34,411 nucleotides of DNA from a bacterium (lineage in GTDB: Bacteria > Desulfobacterota > S145-22), in the NCBI GenBank assembly GCA_026986155.1, contig JALSPC010000118.1, positions 1 through 34,411 of the forward strand, given 5' to 3'. Shown here piece after piece: positions 1 through 7,386 of this stretch. The notes below the pieces were generated by a model, which ran no database searches, was not told where the DNA came from, and saw nothing but the letters and a program-made list of their open reading frames with translations. How positions within the stretch are numbered: the stretch's first letter is position 1; each line of letters opens with the position of its first letter. Both the position numbers and the translations under genes were made by a program.

Positions 1-403
1 CTGCACATGCAGGATCGGGACATTAGCCTCGACCAGGTGGGTGGTGTAGGAATGACGGAACACGTGGGGGTGGACATGCTTCTTGATGCCGAGCCTTTTG
101 ACGGTTCGCCGTAACGCCCCCTGCACGCCGGTATCGCTTACGGGCTTTTTGGCGCTTCCGGCAGACCTCCCGTTGTTATGCCCGAGGGCCGGGAAGAATG
201 CGCAGGGTCGCGTCGCTCCATCCGTACTGGCGCTTACAGGCCAGCCAGTATTCCCGCAAATCCGCCGCCGTGATCCGGGTCAGGGGCTTGTTGCAGAATC
301 GCTGAAGCTGCCTGACGGATTTTACGTAAGAATCGATACTCCTTTTCGCGTAGCCTTTTAGCTCTAATTGTGATATGAACTTGTCATAGAGTTTTGTGCT
401 CAT
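1..403 (-). pseudogene. Tyrosine recombinase (phage-integrase family) remnant with internal deletion and frame change; truncated by window edge
   Basis: Minus strand from ATG at 403: MSTKLYDKFISQLELKGYAKRSIDSYVKSVRQLQRFCNKPLTRITAADLREYWLACKRQYGWSDATLRI (SAM-like N-terminal domain). In another frame from ~190 to 1: PALGHNNGRSAGSAKKPVSDTGVQGALRRTVKRLGIKKHVHPHVFRHSYTTHLVEANVPILHVQ (C-terminal catalytic HxxR region). The middle of the catalytic domain is missing. Confidence 0.85.
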
Positions 404-458
404 GGCACCTCCCTCCTCTGGCTTGTCCAAAGGCGGGAAATTCCTTGTCGGGTCTTTA

Positions 459-475
459 GTGTGCCATGAGCACAC
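459..475. repeat. Perfect inverted repeat GTGTGC-catga-GCACAC, possible subterminal hairpin of the recombinase-bearing element
   Basis: GTGTGC (459-464) and GCACAC (470-475) are reverse complements. A second small hairpin GCCGC-GTA-GCGGC lies at ~490-502. Confidence 0.5.
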
Positions 476-504
476 CCTGAATTCAACTGCCGCGTAGCGG
501 CTTA

Positions 505-577
505 CTTGAACAAGGCGCTGCACCTGACCGCTATTCCGCTGGCGCTCCATAGCGGCAGGTGAGCTTGGTCGTTATGC
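505..577 (+). other. attC-like integron recombination site (possibly truncated or altered on its left R'' side)
   Basis: CACCTGACCGCTAT (521-534) pairs with ATAGCGGCAGGTG (549-561) with one unpaired A, the extrahelical-base signature of attC. Flanked by AAC (509-511) and GAGCTTGGTCGTTATGC with R' GTTATGC at 571-577. Confidence 0.75.
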
Positions 578-593
578 CGATTAAGGAGAAGCA

Positions 594-947
594 ATGATCA
601 GCAAAGAAATCGCTATTCGGTTTGCTAATGAATGGGTAGAATCTTGGAATTCCCATGATATTGAAAACATCATGAAACATTATGCTGATGATGTGACTCT
701 TGTCTCACCGATAGCAGGCAAGTTGCTTGGAAACCCAGAAGTTAAAGGCAAAGATGCGGTTAAAGACTATTTTATCAAAGGGTTACAGGCTTATCCTGAT
801 CTAAAGTTCACTATTTTAGATGTACTTCATGGCGAGCAAAGTATAGTGATTTTCTATTTCAATCAGAATGGCAATAAAGCTGGTGAGTTTATGGAAATTG
901 ATAGCAATGGCAAAGTTTACAGGATGTATGCTCATTACAGTGAATAA
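594..947 (+). CDS. NTF2-like / SnoaL-type nuclear transport factor 2 family protein (integron cassette ORF)
   Basis: 117-aa ORF MISKEIAIRFANEWVESWNSHDIENIMKHYADDVTLVSPIAGKLLG..., the typical N-terminal helix and YADDV pattern of NTF2-like folds. Preceded by AAGGAGAAGC. AT-rich relative to the rest of the window. Confidence 0.85.
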   Translation: MISKEIAIRFANEWVESWNSHDIENIMKHYADDVTLVSPIAGKLLGNPEVKGKDAVKDYFIKGLQAYPDLKFTILDVLHGEQSIVIFYFNQNGNKAGEFMEIDSNGKVYRMYAHYSE

Positions 948-1083
948 TTGGAACCTATTCATGAGAAAGCTAATTCTAAAATCAAAGCAAATAGAAGAAT
1001 GGATGGTGAATTGCGTATTCATTTCATTAATTCAAATGCGGTGCGAATAAGAAAGTCTATTGGCGATGAGGTTGGATTGAGTA

Positions 1084-1142
1084 GCATAACAAACTAAGGA
1101 TTAGAGCTGACGAATAGCGTCAGTTCTAATCCATGGTTCATG
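1084..1142 (+). other. attC-like site at 3' end of the gene cassette
   Basis: R'' GCATAAC (1084-1090), long hairpin GGATTAGAGCTGACG-AATAG-CGTCAGTTCTAATCC with one mismatch, R' GTTCATG (1136-1142). In the circular cassette R' would be G+TTATGC, an exact complement of GCATAAC. Confidence 0.8.
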
Positions 1143-1152
1143 AAGCCGCGGG

Positions 1153-1518
1153 TTATCCCCGTTTCCTCGCCTTTCCGATGATCTGCAGGGAGAGGCTGAC
1201 GATGAGGATGGCGCTCCACTGCCAGAACGGGACGGCGGCAAAGACAAGCCCCGCCTGGGGGTCGGGGTGCAGGTAGAAGGCGTCCGCGAACATGACGAGT
1301 CCGAACACGCCCACGAGGAAGGTAAGAACACTCAAGACGAAGAGCGAGAGGCGTCTTTTCGTGAATTTCACCAGGATCATCAGAAGGAGGTAAGGCGAGA
1401 GGGCCCATCCGATGAACCCTATGCCCGCGAGGGTTAAGGGCGTATCCAGGTTCGTCATCCCGATGTAGCCGGTGATCACGAGGGCCAGGAGTGCCACGAT
1501 CGTGGAGAAAACCTTCAT
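1153..1518 (-). CDS. Small integral membrane protein, unknown function
   Basis: MKVFSTIVALLALVITGYIGMTNLDTPLTLAGIGFIGWALSPYLLLMILVKF...; several hydrophobic segments. The ATG at 1518 is preferred over the longer ORF start. Confidence 0.65.
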   Translation of the reverse strand: MKVFSTIVALLALVITGYIGMTNLDTPLTLAGIGFIGWALSPYLLLMILVKFTKRRLSLFVLSVLTFLVGVFGLVMFADAFYLHPDPQAGLVFAAVPFWQWSAILIVSLSLQIIGKARKRG

Positions 1519-1592
1519 GCCGCCTACTGTGGGCCGGAATGACGTGATTGTCAAGCCTCGGCGCCGCTGCAGGAGATGGTTCTGGGATTTCC

Positions 1593-1621
1593 TTGACATG
1601 CCCGAAGGGGTTTTCTATAAA
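1593..1621 (+). promoter_or_regulatory. Sigma-70-type promoter: TTGACA-N17-TATAAA
   Basis: TTGACA at 1593-1598, TATAAA at 1616-1621, spacer exactly 17 nt; located in the divergent intergenic region upstream of the FmdE-family gene. Confidence 0.75.
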
Positions 1622-1686
1622 GACCCCAAACGGCCACGAAGGCCGGAACTGAATAAAGCTTGGGAAAAAAGAAAAGAAAACAAAGA

Positions 1687-1730
1687 CCAGGAAGGTCGTG
1701 CGGCCGAAACCGCAGGCTTCCTGGTTTTTT
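1687..1730 (+). terminator. Terminator-like hairpin with T6 tract inside the 5' leader of the FmdE-family gene (candidate attenuator)
   Basis: CCAGGAAG (1687-1694) / CTTCCTGG (1717-1724), inner stem TGCGG-CCGAAA-CCGCA (1699-1714), followed by TTTTTT (1725-1730). Confidence 0.65.
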
Positions 1731-1746
1731 CGGCCGGGAGGCAACC

Positions 1747-2439
1747 ATGAGCACGAATCCAAGGCATGAAATCCAAGAAAAGATCGAGGAGGGAGACCTT
1801 CGCTGGCTCCTCCTGAAGACCGGCGAGCTGCACGGCCACTTCTGCCCCTTCGTGGCGCTGGGGGTCAAGGCGTCGGTCATCGCCATCCGGCGGCTGAGGG
1901 CATTCACGGAGGGAATCGACGAGGACATCCTCGCCATCGTGGAGACCAACAACTGCTTCGCCGACGGGGTCCAGATGACAACCGGCTGCACCTTCGGGAA
2001 CAACGCCCTCATCTTCCGGGACGTGGGAAAGACGGCCATGACGCTGGCGCTGCGCGGCGGAAAGGGGATCCGGGTTTTGGTGAAGCCCGGCTACCCGGAG
2101 GCCATGACGGCGGACAACCCCGAGGCGAAGAACCTCTTCGAGCGCTTCATCCGGCGGCGAGAGAAGGGCACCCCCGAGGAAATGAGGCGGCTGAAAGACG
2201 TTTGGGAGGCCCTCTCCTTCGCCCAGCTGGAGGTCCCGGATGACAAGCAGTTCAAGGTCGAGGAGGTCACGGTAGCTCTGCCGGGCCACGCCCCTATCCA
2301 TCCCTCTCTCGTCTGCGCGGAATGCGGCGAGGCCTTCATGGAGACGCGGGGCCGCATGAAAAACGGTGATCCCGTCTGCCTGCCCTGCTCGGGCGATTCC
2401 TATTTCGTCCTGGAAGGCGGAGGGATAAGGATGATATAA
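1747..2439 (+). CDS. FmdE family protein (formylmethanofuran dehydrogenase subunit E-like) with C-terminal zinc-ribbon
   Basis: TGELHGHFCPFVALGVKAS motif, NCFADGVQMTTGCTFGN, C-terminal CAECGEAFMETRGRMKNGDPVCLPC; GGGAGG SD before the ATG at 1747. Confidence 0.85.
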   Translation: MSTNPRHEIQEKIEEGDLRWLLLKTGELHGHFCPFVALGVKASVIAIRRLRAFTEGIDEDILAIVETNNCFADGVQMTTGCTFGNNALIFRDVGKTAMTLALRGGKGIRVLVKPGYPEAMTADNPEAKNLFERFIRRREKGTPEEMRRLKDVWEALSFAQLEVPDDKQFKVEEVTVALPGHAPIHPSLVCAECGEAFMETRGRMKNGDPVCLPCSGDSYFVLEGGGIRMI

Positions 2440-2464
2440 GGGAAGCAAAAAAGGAGAAACGTCC

Positions 2465-3640
2465 ATGATCCTCGTCAGCCGGCCCTACGTCTCCGGGTTT
2501 CTCCGGGAAACGGCCGGGAGAAATCGCATTCCCATCATCCTGACGGAGGAGGCCCGTGCCCTGGGAATCACGGACGGCCCTCACATCCTAAAGGAGGACG
2601 CGGCCCTTGAACGGTTGAGGTCTGACGGCCATCACCGCCTCTACACCACGTCCGAAAACGCCATCGGCTGGATCGCCCGGAACCTTTCGTTCACCGATCT
2701 GCCGGAGAAAATCGACCTCTTCAAGAACAAGGTGAAGTTCCGGAAGCTCCTGGAGCCCGTGAATCCCGGTTTCTTCTTCAGGGAAGTGGCCTGGGAGGAG
2801 CTGGAAGACCTGGCGCCCGAGAACCTGCCCCGGCCTTTTGTCATCAAGCCCGCCGTCGGCTTTTTCAGCATGGCGGTCCGGAAGGTGAACCGCTCCGGGG
2901 ATTGGGACGGCGTCAAGAAGGCCATCCGAACGGAGATCGTGAAGGTGAAAGATCTCTATCCCAGCGAGGTTCTCGACGCGACCTCCTTCATCATCGAAGA
3001 AAACATCGAGGGGGAGGAATTCGCCGTCGACGCCTACTTCGATGCCTCGGGAGAACCGGTCATCCTCGGGATCTTCCACCACCTCTTCTCATCGGGGGAG
3101 GACGTGAGCGACCGCGTCTATTACACATCACGGGCGGTGGTTCTGGATAACCTCGAGGAATTCAGCCGTTTCCTCGGTACCGTGGGGGAATTGAGCGGGG
3201 TCCGGGACTTCCCCGTCCACGTGGAATTGCGCCGGACGGCGGCCGGCGTCCTCGTTCCCATCGAGATCAATCCCATGCGTTTCGGGGGATGGTGTTCCAC
3301 CCCAGACATGACCTAACACGCCTACGGCGTCAATCCCTACCTCGCCTATTTCCGCCAGGAACGCCCCGACTGGGAATACCTCCTGAAAAACAAGGCGGGG
3401 AAACGTTACTGTGTCATCGTCCTGGACAATTCCACCGGTATCGACGGCGGTCATATCGCCGCGTTCGACTACGATCGGCTGGCCTCCCGGTTTACGCGCC
3501 CCCTCGAATTGCGAAAGATCGACTACAAGACGTATCCCGTCTTCGGTTTCGTGTTTACCGAGACCCGCGAGGAAGATTTTTCGGAGATCGAGGAGATCCT
3601 GAAATCGGATTTGAGGGAATTCGTTACGGTTGATGAGTGA
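2465..3640 (+). pseudogene. ATP-grasp domain protein interrupted by in-frame TAA (3314-3316)
   Basis: ORF 2465-3316 carries ATP-grasp features (FVIKPAVGFFSMAVRKV, FIIEENIEGEEFAVDAYFD, VELRRTAAGVLVPIEINPMRFGGWC). The same frame stays open after the TAA: HAYGVNPYLAYFRQERPDWEYLLKNKAGKRYCVIVLDNS... to TGA at 3638-3640. Confidence 0.75.
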
Positions 3641-3727
3641 GTGTTTGGCCCCGCCGCCTTGAATATTACGCCGAAATCTCCTAAACTACACCTCGGATTT
3701 TTGAATGAGAATGAAAGGGAAGACCTC

Positions 3728-4078
3728 GTGAACAAGATCTTGAAGGCGTCCGTATCCCTCAGCCCCGTTGTCATCAGTTCCCTTTTGATCGGGGCCCACT
3801 TCCTTCGCCACGGCCGGTTTGTTCTCATGGGGATTGGATTGGTCCCCCTCGTGGCCCTTCTCATCCGGCATCCCCTCGCCGTGAGGCTCGTCCAGGGGAT
3901 CTTGATTGCCGCAAGCCTCGCCTGGATTCGCACCGCCTACCTCCTGGTGTCCCAGCGTGCCGCCACTGGGCTTCCCTACACGAGGCTGTTGGTCATCCTT
4001 TGCGCCGTGGCGGGATTCACCTTTGCCTCCATCTTCGTGTTCCAGGCAAAAACCCTCCGTGAATTCTACAAGTTGTGA
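3728..4078 (+). CDS. Small integral membrane protein, unknown function
   Basis: Hydrophobic ORF (ILKASVSLSPVVISSLLIGAHFLRHG..LMGIGLVPLVALLIRHPLAVRLVQGILIAASLAW). A GTG start at 3728 is possible; the open frame extends to 3641. Confidence 0.6.
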   Translation: MNKILKASVSLSPVVISSLLIGAHFLRHGRFVLMGIGLVPLVALLIRHPLAVRLVQGILIAASLAWIRTAYLLVSQRAATGLPYTRLLVILCAVAGFTFASIFVFQAKTLREFYKL

Positions 4079-4758
4079 TTCGCGTCCCGTTCAATTTTAC
4101 TTTGAGGAGTTTCCTTGCCTGCTTTGTCCTGGCCTTTTGGCTGGCCGATCCCTGCCTGGCGGGGGGAAAGCGGGCACCTTACCCGGTTCACAGGAAAGTC
4201 ACGGCCTCGGTCTTCTGGGTGGGTGAAAACGACGCAGGGCGTCCCGGCCGCGGAAATACCGTGAGCGCCTGGGACAAGTACTGGGTGGCCCATTACGGCG
4301 GTATTGATACGCCCCATGACCGCTGGGGGTATTTCCCCGCGGGATTCTTTCCAAAGGAAAACCCTTTTTACGTGGCGCTGCCTTACAACGATTTCAGGGG
4401 ACGCCGGAAACGTTCGGCCCATAGGGTTGTCTACTGGGCGGGGGAAAAGAAATGGGGGTCCCGCGAATCCATGTGCAAGAATCGCTGGGTGAAAATCGTG
4501 AAAGGGGGGAAGACCGCGTATGCCCAGTGGGAGGACGTGGGGCCGTTCTTGGACGATGACGCGGCGTATGTCTTCGGGACGAGGCCCCCGGGAAACCGCC
4601 GCAATCACCGGGCCGGGATCGACGTGTCACCCGCCGTGCGGGATTACCTGGGTCTCAGGGATATCGACAGGGTGGACTGGCAGTTCGTTCCGGCCGGCCA
4701 GGTTCCCGAAGGCCCCTGGACGGTCATCGTTACGACCTCGCAAACTTGCTGGAAATAG
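4075..4758 (+). CDS. Secreted protein of unknown function with signal peptide; possible double-psi beta-barrel/RlpA-like fold
   Basis: N-terminal signal (SFLACFVLAFWLADPCLAGG); KVTASVFWVGE...AYAQWEDVGPF...GIDVSPAVRDYLGL resembles RlpA/expansin-like sequence. Starts at GTGA overlapping the previous stop. Confidence 0.55.
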   Translation: MIRVPFNFTLRSFLACFVLAFWLADPCLAGGKRAPYPVHRKVTASVFWVGENDAGRPGRGNTVSAWDKYWVAHYGGIDTPHDRWGYFPAGFFPKENPFYVALPYNDFRGRRKRSAHRVVYWAGEKKWGSRESMCKNRWVKIVKGGKTAYAQWEDVGPFLDDDAAYVFGTRPPGNRRNHRAGIDVSPAVRDYLGLRDIDRVDWQFVPAGQVPEGPWTVIVTTSQTCWK

Positions 4759-4860
4759 ATTCAGGGAAATTTAGGAATCATGCTTGAATCACGCTTGTTT
4801 CCTTTGGCAAACCGCGGAAGGTAATAAAAGTCAGATTTTTTCATAATCATCCTTGTAAGA

Positions 4861-4889
4861 TACAATATTGAGTATTAGAATACCCAATA
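4861..4889 (+). promoter_or_regulatory. Candidate promoter -10 (TACAAT) overlapping an imperfect palindromic operator TATTGAGTATT-AG-AATACCCAATA
   Basis: Arms 4866-4876 and 4879-4889 match at 10/11 positions; -10-like TACAAT at 4861-4866, weak -35 TTTTCA at 4838-4843; gene start at 4916. Confidence 0.55.
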
Positions 4890-4915
4890 ATCTTGAGTTC
4901 ATGGAGGCAACCCTT

Positions 4916-5695
4916 ATGGCACGGAAACTTATCGATCTTAGTATCACCATCGAAGACGGTCTTCCCAGTGATCCCCCCATCATGATTCCGAAGATTGACT
5001 ACATGGATCACGAGGCGGGGGCCGAGTCCATGAAAACCTTCTTTCCGGGCATCACGGAGAAGGACCTCCCGGAGGGTTTGGGGTGGGCGGTGGAATTTAT
5101 CACCCTTTGCACCCATTCCGGCACCCACCTGGACGCCCCCTATCATTATCACCCCACCATGGGCCGGGGGGAGCGGGCCCTGACCATCGATGAGATCCCC
5201 CTCGAGTGGTGTTTCGCGGACGGGGTGGTGCTCGACTTCCGGCACAAGCCGGACGGCAGCCGCATCACGGCCGCCGAGATGGCGGAGGCGGAGAAGAAGA
5301 TCGGTTATACCATCAAGGCGGGCGATATCGTCCTCATCATGACGGGGGCGGACAAGGCCTGGGGCAAGCCGGAATACCTGACGAAGGGCTGCGGCATGAG
5401 CCGGGAATCGACCCTTTGGCTGACCGACCGGGGCGTCAAGGTGGTGGGCATCGACGCCTGGAGCTGGGACCGGCCCCTGCCTTTCCAGGCGGAGGAGTTC
5501 AAGAAGACCGGGGACAGCAAGGTCATCTGGGAGGCGCACTTCGCGGGGATCGAGGCGGGCTACTGCCACATGGAGAAACTGGCGCACCTGGACGAGATTC
5601 CCGTGCCCCATGGGTTTACCGTCTGTTGTTTCCCAGTGAAGATCAAAAAGGCGAGCGCCGGCTGGATACGTCCGGTGGCCATCGTGGACCTGTAA
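4916..5695 (+). CDS. Cyclase family protein (kynurenine formamidase-like metal-dependent hydrolase)
   Basis: MARKLIDLSITIEDG..., CTHSGTHLDAPYHYHP motif (HSGTHxDAPxH), WEAHFAGIEAGYCHMEKL. GGAGG SD at 4903-4907. Confidence 0.9.
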   Translation: MARKLIDLSITIEDGLPSDPPIMIPKIDYMDHEAGAESMKTFFPGITEKDLPEGLGWAVEFITLCTHSGTHLDAPYHYHPTMGRGERALTIDEIPLEWCFADGVVLDFRHKPDGSRITAAEMAEAEKKIGYTIKAGDIVLIMTGADKAWGKPEYLTKGCGMSRESTLWLTDRGVKVVGIDAWSWDRPLPFQAEEFKKTGDSKVIWEAHFAGIEAGYCHMEKLAHLDEIPVPHGFTVCCFPVKIKKASAGWIRPVAIVDL

Positions 5696-5719
5696 CCCGT
5701 TACCCGACTGGAGGATATC

Positions 5720-6646
5720 ATGGAAAAACTGATACTCACCGCCGCCATCACGGGGGCGGCCACCGTTCCCTCCCAAACTCCCTACCTTCCCCTTACCCCC
5801 CGGCAGATCGCCGATTCCGCCATCGAGGCGGCCGAGGCCGGGGCCGCCATCGTCCACATTCACGCCCGGAGGCCCGAGGACGGCCTGCCCTCCTCCGACC
5901 CCGAGCATTTCCGACAGATCGTTACCCGCATCAAGGAGAAGAGCGACGTGGTTATCTGTCTCACCACGGGAGGGTCTGTCCTCATGACCGTGGAGGAGCG
6001 GGCGCGGGTGGTGCCTTTGTTCAAACCGGAGATGTGTTCCTTCAACCTGGGCTCCATCAACTTCGCCCTGCACCCGTCCATCGACCGGATCAAGGAGTTC
6101 AAATACGATTGGGAGAAACCCTACCTGGAGAAGAGCAAGGACTTCGTTTTCAAGAACACCTTCAAGGATTTTGAGCATCTGTGCCGGGTGGTTCGTGAGA
6201 ACGGGACAAAGCCGGAGCTGGAGGTCTACGACGTGGGTCACCTGTACAACCTGGACTACCTGGTTCGGACGAAGCAGTTATCCTTTCCGGTACACCTCCA
6301 GTTCGTGATGGGTGTGCTGGGCGCGATCCGTGCGACACCGGAGGATCTCATCTATCTGAAGAACAAGGCGGAGGCGCTGTTCGGGAGAGAGAACTTCACC
6401 TGGTCGGTGATCGGGATTGGGGCGGCGCAGTTCAGCCTGTCGGCGATGGCCATCAACATGGGCGGCCACGTTCGGGTTGGCTTGGAGGACAACATCTACA
6501 TCAAGCGGGGGGTCTTGGCAAAGAGCAACGCGGAGCTGGTGGAGAAGGCGGTATCCCTGGCGGCGGCATTCAACCGGGAGGTGGCGACGCCGGAGGAGGC
6601 CCGCAAGGTCCTGGGCCTCAAGGGAAAGGACAAGGTGAATTTCTGA
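5720..6646 (+). CDS. BKACE family enzyme (beta-keto acid cleavage enzyme, DUF849; 3-keto-5-aminohexanoate cleavage protein-like)
   Basis: KLILTAAITGAATVPSQTPYLPLTPRQIADSAIEAAEAGAAIVHIHARRPEDG...VICLTTGGS...GHVRVGLEDNIYIKRGVLAKSNAELVEKA. Confidence 0.93.
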   Translation: MEKLILTAAITGAATVPSQTPYLPLTPRQIADSAIEAAEAGAAIVHIHARRPEDGLPSSDPEHFRQIVTRIKEKSDVVICLTTGGSVLMTVEERARVVPLFKPEMCSFNLGSINFALHPSIDRIKEFKYDWEKPYLEKSKDFVFKNTFKDFEHLCRVVRENGTKPELEVYDVGHLYNLDYLVRTKQLSFPVHLQFVMGVLGAIRATPEDLIYLKNKAEALFGRENFTWSVIGIGAAQFSLSAMAINMGGHVRVGLEDNIYIKRGVLAKSNAELVEKAVSLAAAFNREVATPEEARKVLGLKGKDKVNF

Positions 6647-6651
6647 AACCC

Positions 6652-7386
6652 ATGCTCAAGGGGATCGGCCTCACCAAGTCTTTCGGCGGCCTCAGGGCCG
6701 TCTCGTCACTCGATTTTGAGATCCGCGCGGGTGAGATCGTGGGGCTCATCGGCCCGAACGGGTCGGGAAAGACGACGCTGTTCAACCTCATCTCCGGGTT
6801 CTACCGGCCCGACGCGGGGCGGCTCTTCTTCAAGGGGAAGGAGATCACCGGGAAGCCCCCGTATGTCATCGCCCGGCTCGGCATCGGCCGCACCTTTCAG
6901 ATCGTTCGTCCCCTTCCCGATTTCACCCTGATAGAAAACGTCCGTATTGCCGTCCTCTACGGCCGTTCCGGAACCAGAGACATGCGGGAGGCCACGGAAA
7001 GGGCCGAGGAAATATTACAAGTTTCCGGGCTCGCGGAAAAGCGGCACCGCTATCCTCTGAACCTGGCCCTGGAGGACCGCAAGCGGCTCGAGATCGCCCG
7101 CGCCCTCGCCATCGACCCGGACCTGCTCCTCCTCGACGAGGTCTTTGCCGGCCTGAACGAGAAGGAGATAGAGAAGGCGGTGACGTTCACCTTTGAGATT
7201 AAACGCCGCTTCAACCTGACCATCTTCATGGTGGAACACGTGATGAAGGCCATCATGGGGACCTGTGATCGAATCATCGTTCTGCACCACGGGGCGAAGA
7301 TCGCCGAAGGGCTTCCGGAGGAGGTGGCGCGTCACCCGGACGTGGTTTCCGCCTACCTGGGGAAGGGATATGTTGCGCGTCTCTGA
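6652..7386 (+). CDS. livG: Branched-chain amino acid-type ABC transporter ATP-binding protein (LivG-like)
   Basis: Walker A GPNGSGKTT, LIV-specific GIGRTFQIVRPLPDFT, Walker B LLLLDEVFAGLN, terminal AEGLPEEVARHPDVVSAYLG. Confidence 0.93.
   Translation: MLKGIGLTKSFGGLRAVSSLDFEIRAGEIVGLIGPNGSGKTTLFNLISGFYRPDAGRLFFKGKEITGKPPYVIARLGIGRTFQIVRPLPDFTLIENVRIAVLYGRSGTRDMREATERAEEILQVSGLAEKRHRYPLNLALEDRKRLEIARALAIDPDLLLLDEVFAGLNEKEIEKAVTFTFEIKRRFNLTIFMVEHVMKAIMGTCDRIIVLHHGAKIAEGLPEEVARHPDVVSAYLGKGYVARL

Noticed and set aside
1631-1645. CGGCC-ACGAA-GGCCG hairpin as a guanidine-II (mini-ykkC) riboswitch
   Set aside because: The loop contains ACGA, but the class needs two ACGR hairpins and the second hairpin here has no ACGR loop.
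4868-4915. Upstream start extension of the cyclase gene
   Set aside because: It would begin inside the palindrome; the ATG at 4916 has a GGAGG ribosome site at 4903-4907.
4847-6241. 464-aa minus-strand ORF opposite cyclase and BKACE
   Set aside because: Antisense artefact of codon bias; no recognisable family.
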